The position numbers were made by a program, and so were the translations under genes. 64,000 nucleotides of DNA, from positions 16,608,777-16,672,776 of the forward strand of contig NC_060896.1 of assembly GCF_014805685.1 (NCBI RefSeq), given 5' to 3'. Positions 1 through 10,768 of the stretch are shown here, piece after piece. Numbering within the stretch: the first letter of the stretch is position 1; the number at the start of each line of letters is the position of its first letter. This stretch comes from Silurus meridionalis. Taxonomy: Eukaryota; Chordata; Actinopteri; Siluriformes; Siluridae. The notes under the pieces were generated by a model that searched no databases, was not told where the DNA came from, and saw only the letters and a list, made by a program, of their open reading frames with translations.

Positions 1-470
1 ACAGTTTGCTTTGGTTTAATGAAATACAGTTGAACACACAAACACACACACACACGGCAGTCCATAGAATCCCAACGAGCGAGAGTGAGATATCCGTGGT
101 ACGCCCTGGAGGGGCGAGGTCCACATAATCCAGGCGCGAATGCACAGGAGGAAAAAGGGTAATCCCGTGTGTGCTTTGAAAGGAAGCGCGGCCGTGTAGA
201 GAGCGTGGGGTCTGGAACGGAAGGAACGCATAGGAATATGTATAGAAACAAAACACATACAAACATGCACCAACAATAACGGACAAGAAGTGCGTGTGAA
301 TGGGGGGTTTATGTAGGAGCTGGGGATGAGTGAATAAATGAGGCCCAGGTGTGCACAACCAAAGCTGGGAGCTTCAGAGAATGCTGAGGCAATAATAAAG
401 GCTATTATATTGTATAGATTGATCATAAACAAGTCATGTGATAAAGCTTTTATCCTCATTTCAACTGTAT
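1..470 (-). mobile_element. LTR-retrotransposon-like fragment
   Basis: The stretch shares a recognisable layout with 6331-6720: a gagatatccgtggt motif, a GC-rich middle, then a TATA-like stretch and an aggtgtg motif. That pattern suggests a gypsy LTR or leader read on the minus strand. A 147-codon reading frame on the minus strand matches no family I know and looks like chance. No paired LTR or target-site duplication could be defined, so the boundaries are approximate. Confidence 0.35.
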
Positions 471-700
471 ATATTTGACGCAGTATGCAGTGAAATCAAA
501 CAATGTTTCTCCAGAGTCCTGGTGCTACATAAAAACAAAACAGAGCTACATCACACAACACAGAGCTACATACAGAACTAAGGACTAAAGTAAATTGTCC
601 TAGCCACATACTGTAAAGTGCATCATGTGCAACTGAGTGAAGACAGTGCAAGACAAAAGAAAATACAAGACTGTGTGGGACAGATACACAAACGCATAAT
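471..700. other. Unassigned AT-rich spacer
   Basis: I see no coding frame, terminal repeat or RNA gene here. The sequence is AC-rich near 530-580 and leads into the taagataaga tail of the adjacent LINE. Confidence 0.5.
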
Positions 701-885
701 TAAGATAAGATAAGATAAGATATACCTTTATTCGTCCCACAGTGGGGACGTTTCTTTGTTACAGCAGCAAGAAAAAAATAAAAAATAAATGCAAATATAT
801 AAAAGAATAGACAAATAGACATACTATAGTATACAAGTATATACACAACACAATGTATAAATACAAATAAGGAAAAAAGTACTTA

Positions 886-990
886 TTGCAGGTAGTATTG
901 CACACAGGTGGTATTGCACGTATTGCAGGTAATATTGCACGTATTGCAGGTAATACTGCACGTATTGCAGGTAATATTGTACACAGGTAG
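886..990. repeat. Tandem repeat in LINE 3' UTR
   Basis: About four imperfect units of roughly 20-25 bp containing cgtattgcaggtaatattg lie within the 3' UTR of the Rex1-like fragment. The complementary motif (cctgcaatatgtgcaata) recurs at 34,045-34,115 in the second Rex1-like copy, so the repeat is a property of the family. The 71-codon frame across it (908-1123) repeats the same peptide and is not a gene. Confidence 0.8.
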
Positions 991-1028
991 TATTATTACA
1001 CAGTTAAACAGTAAAACAGTAACTATTA

Positions 1029-1336
1029 TAATCTTATACTCCAGTACTCATGTTAGTTCTCACTCTCCAGTGTTCTGTATTGTTGAAAGATTTATGATCA
1101 AACTCTTGATGTCACCCAAATGAAGATGGGTTCCCCTTTTGAGTCCTGTTCCTCTCAAGGTTTCTTCCTCATAACATCTAAGGGAGTTTTTCCTTGCCAC
1201 AGTCGCCACGGCTTGCTCATCAGGGATAAATGCACACCATTTACCTTGACTGTTGATTTCTGTAAAGCTGCTTTGGGAGAATGTCTGTTGTGAAAAGCAC
1301 TATAGAAATAAACTTGACTTGAATTGACTTGACTTG
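1029..1336 (+). mobile_element. SINE-like interspersed repeat in LINE
   Basis: A 308-bp insert carries the block ctcaaggtttcttcctcat, the gttgtgaaaagcactatagaaataaa end and a run of acttga units. It is flanked on both sides by actatta (1022-1028 and 1337-1343), consistent with a 7-bp target-site duplication. Related copies occur at 5536-5822 (minus) and 18,160-18,805 (plus). The type is common in otophysan fish genomes. It has no coding capacity, and its parental LINE cannot be named from this window. Confidence 0.7.
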
Positions 1337-1850
1337 ACTATTACACAGTTAAACAGAAATAACTGTGTATTATGGTTTACTAGGAGCAGATTTGATTGTA
1401 AAGTCTAATAGCAGCAGGGAGAAAAGACCTTCTGTATCGCTCCTTCAGACACTTAGGATGTAACATTCTGTCACTGAAGGAGCTGCTTAACGATTAAACG
1501 GTTTCATACAGGGGGTGAGAGGCATTCTCCAGTCTCCAGTCTCTAGTCTCTTCCTATCTGCAGTAGAGATGCTGCTACCCCAGCAGACCACACCATAGAA
1601 TATGACTGAGGCCACCACAGAGTTAAAAAAAGTTATCAGTAGCTCTCCTTGCACTCCAAAAGACCTTAGTCTTCTCAGCAGAAAGAGTCTGCTCTGCCCT
1701 TTCCTTATAAATTGCCTCAGTGTTGTCTGTCCAGTCCAGTTTGTTGTTTAGGTGAACACCCAGGTATTTGTAAGAGTCCACTCTCACAATGTCCTTTCCC
1801 TGAATGTTTACCAATGGTAATGGTGGATAATTGTGCCAACCAGTAAACAT

Positions 1851-3175
1851 ACTTTAAATGTTATGTCAGGGGTGAGCAATACATTTTTACAAAGGGACAC
1901 ATGAGACACCTGAATTGTGTCAGAAAATATTTTAGGGATGCACTGAAATGAAAATTCTTGGCCGAAACTAAAAACCAAAAATGAGGAAACCAAGGCCAAA
2001 ACCAAAAATCGAAACACAGAAAGAAAAGATTATGTCAATTATTAGAACCATTGTATTTGTGGCTATGAGTGTGTACTAACCTCACTAAAATCAATGCATT
2101 GCAATTCAAAGAATAAATCAATTACAAAAGTTTTTTTATTTATTATTATTATAAATTATTGTTATTTATTTGTTACCATTCATAGTATTGACAGACAGAC
2201 AGCGGACAATTATTATTAGCATCTGTCTATTGAACAAAAATTATAAAAATACTCAGGGGATAATTTCGACTTCTTTGTGGGTCTCCGGACATTTGATCTG
2301 CATAGAGGCATGGGAAATTGGGACCGGTCGTGGTTGGGCAGAGTTGAGCAGTTGAGCAGACAGTGGTTTCGGCATTGTTGACTCCACTCGATTATATCAC
2401 ATGGGCTCCAGGAAAACCTAAGGGAGAGCCAAGGATGCCCGAGAATGATGCTGACGGAACAATATTTTGTTGACGGAACAATATTTTCTCCTAGTGGAAC
2501 AATCCAACCTGTAGAGTGAGTACAGGAGCACAGTAGTTGACCCAGCCACATCCTAAAAGCCTCCCCTGGATCGTTTGTATCAATAGTTTCTGAGACCGTC
2601 TATCACGGGGTATATATTACATTAGAGACTTGGCCTGTGACATGAATATGCATGGCTCGTTGTACAAATTGCTTTCCAAATGCATTAATTAAATTAATTA
2701 TTAAATTTATTAAATTTCAGTTAAATAAACACAGCAGAAAAACACAAATTCAGTTTCATCAAGTGCCAAAACAACAACAACTTGTTGATCTTTTTTTTTT
2801 TTTGCCATTGCATCAATAAACACAGCATAAAAACTCAAGTTCAGTTTCAGTAGGAACAGTGTTGTTGAACTCCATGTTTTGCCAGTTCATCAAAGTCTGG
2901 TTGTGGCAATTCTCAGGATAGATCCGAGGTGTTGGTCAGTTAACCTGGATCTGTGAGGGGCTTTGATCGGACCTCAGTAAAAAAATATTTTGTTGTCCAC
3001 TCCGTATTAAACACTCTGTGCTCACTATCCACTTTTCTTTGATAAGCTCATTTTTGCAGAAGGGCTCATTAAAGAGGAGAAGAGAGTAATACACGCGAAC
3101 AAGGTCAATGTAGATGAAGTGCACCATATTTTGGGGAAACGTGGGCATTACAGGGGAAAGGTAAATTAAACAAGG
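1851..3175. other. AT-rich region with hAT-like terminal sequence
   Basis: Positions 1933-2012 carry the phrase tagggatgcactgaaatgaa followed by repeated cgaaact/ccaaaaat units, a signature of the ends of a fish hAT family. The remainder holds short A/T-rich repeats, including twin blocks with aaacacagcagaaaaac at about 2725 and aaacacagcataaaaac at about 2817, and no supportable gene. The 111-codon minus-strand frame at 2216-2551 has no recognised domain. Confidence 0.4.
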
Positions 3176-3183
3176 TTTACCTG

Positions 3184-3931
3184 CATGGGCGTAAATTTAA
3201 TTTAACAGTAGGGGGGGACAATAAATATAAAATTTCTCATTAACAATTTTTGAACAGAATAGAAATTGATTATACAAAAAAAAAAAAATACAGTGTGGTC
3301 AGTTCAGATGTAGCACAGTGCTCATTTAGTAAATGCACATATAAACAATATGCTAATTGTGTGTTAATGTTAAGTTAACATTATACCAGTTCATCCCAAA
3401 TAAAACACTGCATGGGAAACGGCTTTGGCCTGTTAATGTCAGTGCACTATGCTACAAGCTATTGTAAACAAGCTAACGTTCACTAGATAAGTCATATTTT
3501 AATCACTAATAGAGCAGATTCATGGAAAATTACATCGGTAATCAGCATTTTTGCCGCAACTAATTTATGAATGAGTCTGCATCAACTACATTAAAGAGAA
3601 TCGCTTTATTTAAAGTGAATAAAATACCCTAGTTATTTAAGTTGAACATTAATTGAGCCGCAGCCACACACCTGACTCGTGTGTGTAGAGAAGGTGAGAT
3701 GAACTGGGAAACAGGCAGTGGGTCAAACCACTGTGAGGAAGGGGAACTCAACTGTTTCTAAAGGCATTTTTTTGCGGGTTTTTTTTTTACTTACACAATT
3801 ATTTAGGTATACATACAAATATTTTCCACAATAGAGAGTGCGATATTTTTTAAATATTTTTTTTTGGGGGGGACAACCCTCGGATGGGGGGGGACATGTC
3901 ATCCCGGACCCCCCCGGGATTTACGCCTATG
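3184..3931. mobile_element. Non-autonomous hAT-type element with 8-bp TSD
   Basis: The 748-bp element has terminal inverted repeats catgggcgtaaat and (as the complement of the right end) cataggcgtaaat. The 8-bp duplication tttacctg is present at 3176-3183 and at 3932-3939. An 8-bp target duplication and ends starting with CA are hAT-superfamily hallmarks. There is no transposase, so it depends on an autonomous relative. The right side contains a G-run and C-run pair just inside the terminus. Confidence 0.8.
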
Positions 3932-3961
3932 TTTACCTGTACCTATTTTAATATAATTTGG

Positions 3962-4036
3962 TCACGTTCGGTGGGCCGGATTAATAAATCCAACGGGGCG
4001 TGTGTGGCCCGCGGGCCGTAGTTTGCCCATGTCTGG
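3962..4036. mobile_element. hAT terminal fragment
   Basis: The phrase ggcccgcgggccgtagtttgcccatg matches in style the ends of Charlie-like hAT elements (a related end is at 44,345-44,421). Only one end is present. The rest was lost or replaced by the adjacent gag fragment. Confidence 0.45.
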
Positions 4037-4450
4037 TCTAGCCGCAAGGCTGCGTTCTCTCTCTCTCTCTCCTTGATAGCCGTTGGGTACCAATCTGCAT
4101 GGGTTCTGGTTCTGGGAAGGAACGGTTGCATGGAGTGGTTTTTCAGCCTCACGATATTGACAGGTGGCAAGCCGCTGGAAGACGCGTATAGCTTGCTGGA
4201 TGAATGCTTCTAGGCCTGGCGCATTGTCATATATTGTCTTAGCCATCTTGATGTTCTTGTTTAGCCCCTGACGATATGCGCCGGGCAGGGCGGTTTCATT
4301 CCAGCTGCTAGTGCCGGCCAGCGTACGAAATTGGAGGCTATACTCCGTTAGTGAGGAAGAAGCTTGGCAGAGATTAAAGAGTTGGTCGGCCATTGTGCGT
4401 GCCCTGGTGGCTACACTAAACACCTCAGCGAAGTGACTGGTAAAGTGGGA
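4037..4450 (-). pseudogene. Ty3/gypsy gag fragment
   Basis: The minus strand encodes part of a retrotransposon Gag capsid region. Recognisable blocks are SLTEYSLQFRTLA, WNETALPGAYRQGLN and GLEAFIQQAIRVFQRLA, an arrangement typical of Sushi/PEG10-like gypsy Gag proteins. The frame has no zinc knuckle, LTR or pol attached and is broken by simple CT repeats near 4050-4070. It may belong to the same lineage as the RT fragment at 10,108-10,768, which has the same orientation, but that link is an inference. Confidence 0.75.
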
Positions 4451-4917
4451 GTATGAAGTGATAATGTCACTATTGATGTTTCATATCGCTCTGGCCCATG
4501 ACAGAGCCTTTTCGGTTAACAGAGAGATTTAGAAACGACCTTGGAGAGATCGGTGGGGAATTTGGCAGGTTGCATTTTAATGTAGAGATTACAGAGTTGG
4601 AAGCTGGAAGTGCCATTGGGCTGTCGGTGGCGGGTTGTGCAGTCACACTACCCGAGCCGGACTACCCGAGCCGAGCTGGAGTGTTGCTCAGTGGGCCAAA
4701 GTTATCTTTTCAGATAACATTTAGTATTTCATTTAGAAATCCAGTCTGGAGGAAAAGAGGCACATAATCCAAATTGCTTGGGGTCCAGTGTAAAGTTTGC
4801 ACAGTCAGTGGTGGTTTTGGAAGTCATGTCATCTGCTGCTGTTGGTCCACTCTGTTTTATCAGGTTCAAGGTCAGAAAAGTTGTCTACCAGGAAGTTTGG
4901 TACCAGGAAGTTCGACT
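4451..4917. other. Unassigned region
   Basis: No domain was recognised. An 89-codon frame at 4498-4767 shows no family resemblance and no neighbouring splice or start context that would support a gene. Confidence 0.4.
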
Positions 4918-5263
4918 GGCACCACCTTCTCATAGAATGAGGGGTAAGTATACTTCAAGGCTCTTCTCTGTTCTGGCACGGAGGTGGTGGAATGAACTTC
5001 CCCTAGATGGCCGTACAGCAGAGTCCCTGGCTATCTTCTAGCAACGGTTGAAGATCTACCTCTTCCTGAAACACTTAAATTAGCACTTTCCAAGTTTGCT
5101 TTGTAATTTAAGAATCTTAGAATTTAAGAGTTATATTTATATTAAGTTTGTAATCTAGTGTACCACTGTAGTTTTATTCATTGCTAGAGACTCTAGGCAC
5201 TTTTGTATGTCGCTCTGGATAAGGGTGTCTGCTAAATGCCACAAATGTAAATGTAAATGTAAG
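4918..5263 (+). mobile_element. L2-like LINE, 3' end
   Basis: This 5'-truncated copy encodes the extreme C-terminus of the L2-like ORF2 (blocks RLFSVLARRWWNELPLD and AESLAIF). The typical 3' UTR follows, with ggataagggtgtctgctaaatgcc and a tail of atgtaa units. The same 3' end recurs at 23,127-23,510, 24,590-25,062, 36,340-36,714 and 44,692-45,200. Confidence 0.85.
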
Positions 5264-5267
5264 TTTA

Positions 5268-5945
5268 AGATCGCTTTATGCTTCCCTCTGCTGATCAGCT
5301 TTATGGAGATGCTGATTTCAATTTCCAACAGGACTTGGCACCTCCCCACACTGCCAAAAGTACTAATACTCGGTTGAAGGACCATTGTATCCATGTGCTT
5401 GATTGGCCAGCAAACTCACCCAACCTAAATCTTATGGAGAATCTATGGGGTTTTATAAATAGAAAGATATGAGACACCAGACCCAACAACGTAGAAGAGC
5501 TAAAGGCCGCTATCAGCAACTTGGGCTTCCATAATTTAATTCAATTCAATTCATTTTTATTTGAATAGCACTTTTAACTATAAACATTGTCTCATAGCAG
5601 CTTTACAGAGATAAGTCAAGTCAAGAGCCAAGATGTGGTGTTAAAAATTATATAAGTTTGTTCCTGATGAGCAAGCCGGTGGTGACTGTGGCAAGGAAAA
5701 ACTCCCCAAGATGGCATAAGGAAGAAACCTTGAGAGGAACCAGATTTAAGAGGGAACCCATCCTCCCTCTGGTTTGCACCGAATGTCCATTTATTACAGA
5801 TAAATGATGCTGCGGGGACACGTCAGCAGCGTCCCAGACAGATTGCCCCCATGCCATGCCACATTGCTGCAGTAATTCATGCAAAGGGAGCCCCGACCGA
5901 GTATTAAGTTCCTACTTTTTAGTAGTCCAACATTTCTGTGTTCAA
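5268..5945 (+). pseudogene. Tc1/mariner transposase remnant, split by a repeat
   Basis: The frame at 5278-5472 carries the second half of a Tc1 DDE domain: FQQDLAPPHTAKSTNTRLKD holds the second Asp, and a degenerate NSPNLNLMENLWG stands where [12 protein letters not shown] is expected. The transposase 3' end resumes at about 5823 with the complement-free match cagattgcccccatgcc, then gggagccccgaccgagtatt and ttcagtag-like terminal sequence. Between the halves lies an interspersed repeat (5536-5822). The 5' half and the left inverted repeat are missing. Confidence 0.75.
5536..5822 (-). mobile_element. SINE-like interspersed repeat inside Tc1
   Basis: The minus-strand copy of the repeat seen at 1029-1336 starts with the ttcaattcaattcattttta end and contains ggcaaggaaaaactcccc and ccttgagaggaacc. 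It interrupts the Tc1 remnant between ggcttccata and cgtcagcag, so it arrived after that transposon. Confidence 0.7.
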
Positions 5946-6330
5946 AATCTTTTTTTTATTATTATTTGAGTAATATTCTAATTTTCTGAGATACTGAACT
6001 CTGTGTGTGATGAATCTACATTATCTACATGAGTATTACCACAACGAGCACTACATTTCCCTTGAAATGCCAAGGAAAGGAAATGCCAAATGTTGTTTTG
6101 TGTCTTGCCAAAAGTTCTCTATACCTGAATGTATTCCTTATATCAAAATGCATATTAAAGAGGGACAGATGCCAGTCACATGCCCTTTCAAGCATTATGG
6201 TAAAATACTTGCAGTTATATCACTATTTACCTTTCATTTAACTAAAAAACAAAGAAAAAATAAGCTTAATTGACATATCTTAAGTTGCAGTATCCATGAT
6301 GTTGGTGTTCACAACTTGACATCCATTATG
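5946..6330 (+). pseudogene. C2H2-like zinc-finger gene fragment (possible)
   Basis: Frame 6007-6273 includes KMHIKEGQMPVTCPFKHYGK followed by SLFTFHLTKKQRK. The arrangement C-P-F then spaced H residues resembles a finger repeated in a multicopy fish protein family of the IREGQ-type, where the second Cys is replaced here by Tyr. I see one finger only, no splice-bounded exon and a stop soon after, so this is a fragment or dead copy. It could also be chance similarity. Confidence 0.35.
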
Positions 6331-6720
6331 TCAAGGAACCATGGGAGCGTATGTGTCATGCGGCAAAAATGGAGGCGGAAGCGGAGTACAGAAGGTGCCG
6401 TTTTAACTAGGAGGATGCAGAGAAAACACCAACAGTAGTGAGGAGTGTGTGAGGGAGATATCCGTGGTGTGATCTGGGAACGCGGTCCACAATGTACCGA
6501 GCAAAATGAAGAGAAGTTAGCGGGGTTATCCAAGAATATGCTTCGGCAGAAGCGTAGCGCAGGATTAGAGAGAGCGAGTCCAACCCTAGACTGTGCATAC
6601 GGAAAACAATAACGTACGGTGAGTGAAGGTGAGTGAAGGGTTTATATATGTACGGGAATGAGTGTCAGGTGTGGATAATTAGTAGGATGGCGAGGAGCTC
6701 CGTGTAGAAATTCAGTCAGC
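6331..6720 (-). mobile_element. LTR-like retroelement fragment
   Basis: It begins at tgtcaaggaaccat and runs through gagatatccgtggtg to a TATA-like tttatatatg and gtcaggtgtgg. The layout parallels 1-470 and the solo LTR at 41,991-42,412. No second LTR, primer site or clear duplication of flanking bases was found. Confidence 0.35.
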
Positions 6721-7289
6721 CTGTGGTGTTTAACTTGATAAACCAGTGTTGTTGCAGATGTCTTCAGAAATTATACAAAGGACATTTTAATAATCAAAAC
6801 TATTCAATTTAAAATCATTGATTACTGAAAATCTTCTACTTTTATTTTTCAGATGCTTTGTTAGGATAAATCCAGAAAAGGGGATCAAAATTAGCATGGG
6901 CTAAAGTGACTAGGTGGCTAAAACTGGCAAAACAATTCATAAGAAGACTATAACCTTCAGTCCCAAAGTGTCAAATCTTTTAAAAAGACTTATGGACTTT
7001 TTAGTGGCATGTCATATAAAATGAAGCTGACTCTCCCCACTCATACTGTTGGTTTTTAGAACTATGTAGTATTTATTTATTTCTTTATTGTTGTGTTCAA
7101 ACATGTTATTACACAATTACCACTTTAATAGATAATTCCAGGCTGTGCCAGCTTGTCGCTAAGGAATGAGATTTGAATTTACATGCATGAGTGAGAAGAG
7201 AAGAAGTGAGAAATGTTTGGCAAAAAGATAGGACTGCGTCTGTCTCCATTTATAATAAGGGGAACACCACAAACTGGTGACAAGGATGA
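6721..7289. other. Unassigned AT-rich region
   Basis: No coding signal, inverted repeat or RNA gene was recognised in this stretch. Confidence 0.5.
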
Positions 7290-7690
7290 GCGCTTCAGTG
7301 CCGAGCCCACCTCCACTTCTGCGAGTGACATTTGGTTAAAATCTTTGATAATTATATGCTAGCAATACAAGCTACGGGAGATGCATGGCCAGATGCTAGG
7401 AGACAGGCAGTCTTGATACATTGTCTCGGCATGGAGGGACAGAGTCTGTTTTACACGCTGTCAGATCAAGGTACTACATTCGATGAGGCGATAGAGGCAC
7501 CGAAGAAACATTTCGTAACTAAAATAAATGTAGTGGCCTGCAGACACACATTCAGCAGAGAGTTTAAAAACCTGATGAAACTATTAGCCTGTATGTGTCC
7601 ACGCTACAGGCATAAGCAGCACCATGCGCCTTTGGAAAAATGGTAAGTGAAATTCTAAAGGACCAACTGATCGCCAACGCTTTAATGAGT
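7290..7690 (+). pseudogene. Ty3/gypsy gag fragment (K02A2.6-like)
   Basis: Frame 7332-7646 carries FDNYMLAIQATGDAWPDARR, then AVLIHCLGMEGQSLFYTL and a degraded AVEAL-type helix followed by ACRHTFSREFK. This is the matrix/capsid start of gypsy Gag proteins of the type annotated near K02A2.6-like genes in fish. The frame degenerates after residue 90 and no pol follows. It differs from the minus-strand gag at 4037-4450, so at least two gypsy lineages left fragments here. Confidence 0.75.
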
Positions 7691-8209
7691 GCTGGTAAAG
7701 ACAAGCTAAACTAAAAACTATAGCTGAACTATGGCCTCGAACTTCACTCCCTACAGTACTATGACTGTGACAGCCTTTCCTGCTTCATGCTTAATTATAT
7801 ATATATTTTTTTCTGCTCTAAATGGATTGCTTTCCTTTTCTTTTTTCACTACAAGCAGGAGACATACTTGGGCACTTGGAAGACATGCTTTTATCACTAA
7901 AATTGCTGTTTGAAACCGCTTAAAACTGAAAGAAAAAAAACACACTGAGACAACTTTACTCCGTCGACCGCTAGCGAGAGCGGGGCATATCACAGAGTGA
8001 GAGATACGCTCATCCCAGCTGCGAGTCCAACGTATCATACTTATCGTTTTGACTTTCTGTGATGTAGCTTCCTGTGTTTGACTTGTATGCCACAAGTTCT
8101 GTGTTTGTATCTCTGTTGGCATTTTCAAACTAAACTTTACAATTTATCTATCTTTTTTCCTCCTTAAATAATAAAAGTTGTTTTTTGTCTTCCTGACTTG
8201 TGCCTGTAG
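7691..8209. other. Unassigned region
   Basis: The stretch contains short A- and T-runs and chance frames on both strands. Nothing could be matched to a protein or element. Confidence 0.45.
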
Positions 8210-8217
8210 CTCGTTAA

Positions 8218-9170
8218 CAGAGGTGGGAAGTAACGAAGTACAAATACTTAGTTACTGTACTTAAGAAGATTTTTTTGGTATCAGTATTTTACTTCACTAT
8301 TTATTTTTCAGACAACTTTTTACTTTTACTCATTACATTTTTACACAAACATCTGTACGTTTTACTTCTCACATTTTAAAAACCGGCTTGTTACCTGAGT
8401 TCAAATCCACTGATTTAGTGAAATGTAAATTGTATTTTTTTCACTGCGCCAATTTCAGCCCACCAACCAAATTGCTGCCATTGCTTGTCTTTTTCAATCC
8501 ACTGGTGTATAATATCCTGCTCACCACAGACGTAGACTAGTTTATGAAGCTAAGAATCAGAAGGCAGAAAGCAACAAAAAGTAAAGTTAACGTGGATGAG
8601 ACAGAGGGAGTCAGCGATGTAAACATGACTGAGAACAGAATCATTCCTGATCACCTGATCATCATCATCTATAGGTGGATGTTCAGCCTGGACACATTCA
8701 TTAGGTAAAAACATTTTTAATTTGTTTTGTATTTATATATATATATATATAAATATAAGGCTGTAAAAATGCAAATGCTAATTCTTTTAAACAGCACTAA
8801 ATCAATTCAGCACACATTTCTGTTTTTACCATTTTTAGTAAAAATATAAATACATAAATAACTAAATAATAAAAGAGGCGAAATTAAAACCTTCAGCACA
8901 ACATAGATTTATTCACGACGTCCTTTCTTTATTTAGATATAAAATAAATAAATAAACTCTACAGAAAAATATTTTTAACCAGTAAACTTTAGTTTTATTT
9001 ATGCGCCAAGTCTCAAATCATGTCCTGTCATTGCGTGTCTTTTTCAATCTTCTTTTCTTTCACTTGAGTAAAAAGTATAATTAGTACTTCAACTTTTACC
9101 CAAGTATTTTAAAACATGAGTATCTGTACTGCTACTTAAGTAAAGGATGTGTGTACTTTTGCCACCTCTG
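8218..9170. mobile_element. Non-autonomous hAT element, 953 bp
   Basis: The ends are cagaggtgggaagtaa and, on the other strand, cagaggtggcaaaagt. They are flanked by ctcgttaa (8210-8217) and cttgttaa (9171-9178), an 8-bp duplication with one mismatch. Subterminal repeats (acaaatacttagttactgtac on the left, acttttacccaagtatttt on the right) are typical of this fish family. The centre, around 8575-8710, may be a decayed transposase piece (MRQRES-like), but no domain is readable. Confidence 0.8.
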
Positions 9171-9254
9171 CTTGTTAATTCGACTACCACTAGTGTTGAG
9201 TACATTCATTGCCTCACACTTTATCTTAATTCTCCCACTTTATCTTAACTCTAT

Positions 9255-10045
9255 TTTCTATTATAAGCACTATGTCAGTTGTGTGTCTGCCTTTAAACAT
9301 AGGTGAGGACTCGTTCCAGTTGCAAACGGTGGAGTTGGAGCTGGAGTCTTTGGAGAAACAGATTCGCCACCTACATGCAAAGCATGCCCAGCTGCGAGAG
9401 CGGAAAGCGCGCTGGAAACATCCTGGGTGGACACTCACTCGTCCCAGGTAAATTCTCGGGTTGAACATAATGCTCCCATCACCTCAACTCCAAGTGTCTC
9501 CCTGCCCAGGCCCAGCGCACCTACAATGTGGCCCGCCCACAGACCCTGTATGCTGCAGCAGCAGAAGACGTAAGCCAAGCCCTGGTCGAGGATGTCTCCC
9601 CCTCCCCTCCACCTACCTTCAAGGTCTCAACCGAGAACCGCTTCGCCCCTCTCCGCGAGACAGCATGCGCTAACGTGATTCTTGGAAAAATCCATTGTCC
9701 GGCATGTCCGTGCTATCGGAACCAAAGGTAAGGTGCCCACTCGCTGTTTTCCTGGTGAACGACACCAGGCTGAGGCAAACAGAGATCTTAAAACGGGATT
9801 TTAGGATTTCTGGTGGAGATGGTACACAGCACATCACCCACAACAAGGATCATAGTGTCAGGACCTCTTCCCATTTACCAGCAAGGGATTGAGTAGTTTA
9901 GTAGACTTTTTGCACTAAATGAATGGTTACAGTCATGGTGTCGAGACCCCAAACTACTCTTTATTGATAATTGGATTTTTTTCCCCAGCAGAGTTGGAAC
10001 AGCAGTGCTATCAGACAACATTTCTAGAATACTGCACACTATCTG
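9255..10045 (+). pseudogene. SGNH/GDSL-esterase ORF1-type pseudogene
   Basis: The plus strand first encodes a coiled-coil-like segment with the heptad-style text VELELESLEKQIRHLHAKHA (about 9328-9390). A proline-rich linker, STENRFAPL-like, follows at 9628-9650, then SIVRHVRAIGTKG, VNDTRLRQTEILKRDF and a decayed PLP-YQQGIE. In intact relatives the block before SIVRHVR reads GDS, the SGNH nucleophile motif, and VNDTRLRQTE is the conserved HxGxND region; here GDS has become GKS. Such esterase ORF1 proteins accompany fish non-LTR elements. Several frameshifts and stops make this copy dead. Confidence 0.7.
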
Positions 10046-10107
10046 ACTGAAGGTAAGACATCATACAATTTACAAATATGACAATATTTATACAACAAAC
10101 CAAATAG

Positions 10108-10768
10108 TTACAAGTACACACACAGCCCACTTTCTAGAAACTGGAGTTCCTTTATGGTCGTGGGGATTGGCCAGCCCCGAACCGCCGTTATCTTCCTTTC
10201 ATCCATTTGTATGCCCTCGGTGTTTATGACATAACCCAGGAAGTGGATCTCGGGTTGTAGGACCTGGCTCACATGTTTGATGTGTTCAGGAAGGTTTCGG
10301 GAGAAGATCAGAACGTCGTCGATGTATACAATGACGCTTCTGTGGAGGAAGGGGCAGAGCACCTCGTTCAAGAACCCCTGGAACATCGTCGGCGAGATGG
10401 ATAGGCCGTACGGCATGACCCTGTACTCGTAGTGCCCAGGCGGAGTGATAAAGGCGGTCTTCCATTCGTCTCCCTCCCTGATTCGCATGAGATTGTATGT
10501 GCTCCGGAGGTCTAGCTGGGTGAAGATCTGAGCCTCCCGTAAATCCTCCAGAGCGGCCGGGACCAGAGGGAGCGGGTATGGGAGAGGAACGATCTGAGCA
10601 TTCAGGTTCCGGTACTCTATACAGGGCCGTAGACCGCCATCTTTCTTCCCCACAAAATAGAAACTGGAAGCGGCAGGTGACGTTAATGGGGTGTTGAACC
10701 CCTGGTGGAGAGCTTGGCAGACGTATTCCTCCATTGCTTTACGTTCAGGTGCGGACAGGGGATACGGC
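10108..10768 (-). pseudogene. Ty3/gypsy reverse-transcriptase fragment
   Basis: The minus strand encodes an RT domain: the block [12 protein letters not shown], then [17 protein letters not shown], the catalytic [15 protein letters not shown] and the active-site motif [12 protein letters not shown], ending with [14 protein letters not shown]. The normally present segment between EHIKHV and the IHFLGY block is shortened by about 15 residues. Protease, RNase H and integrase are absent. The sequence is closest in style to Sushi-ichi/PEG10-type pol. Confidence 0.85.

Larger units (their letters stand above)
701..1850 (-). mobile_element. Rex1-like LINE, 3' end (truncated)
   Basis: Read on the minus strand, 1850-1620 encodes the C-terminal RT region (motif YKYLGVHLNNKLDWT, then an ALYKKGQ-type block with frameshifts). 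It matches the plus-strand copy at 33,481-33,720. The 3' UTR follows, and the element ends at about 703 in a tail of repeated tctta units preceded by the complement of acctttattcgtcccacagtggg. Only the last part of the element is present, typical of a 5'-truncated LINE. A second repeat has inserted at 1029-1336. The Rex1/Babar assignment is from the look of the protein and tail. Confidence 0.75.

Noticed and set aside
16..459. 147-codon minus-strand frame at the window start
   Set aside because: No known domain, low-complexity (AC) stretch at one end, and the DNA looks like an LTR-type repeat shared with 6331-6720.
886..990. CRISPR-like array
   Set aside because: The units are directly adjacent tandem repeats inside a LINE 3' UTR, without unique spacers, in a eukaryotic sequence.
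2216..2551. 111-codon minus-strand frame as a host exon
   Set aside because: No recognisable domain, no splice-site pairing with neighbours, and repeat-like flanks.
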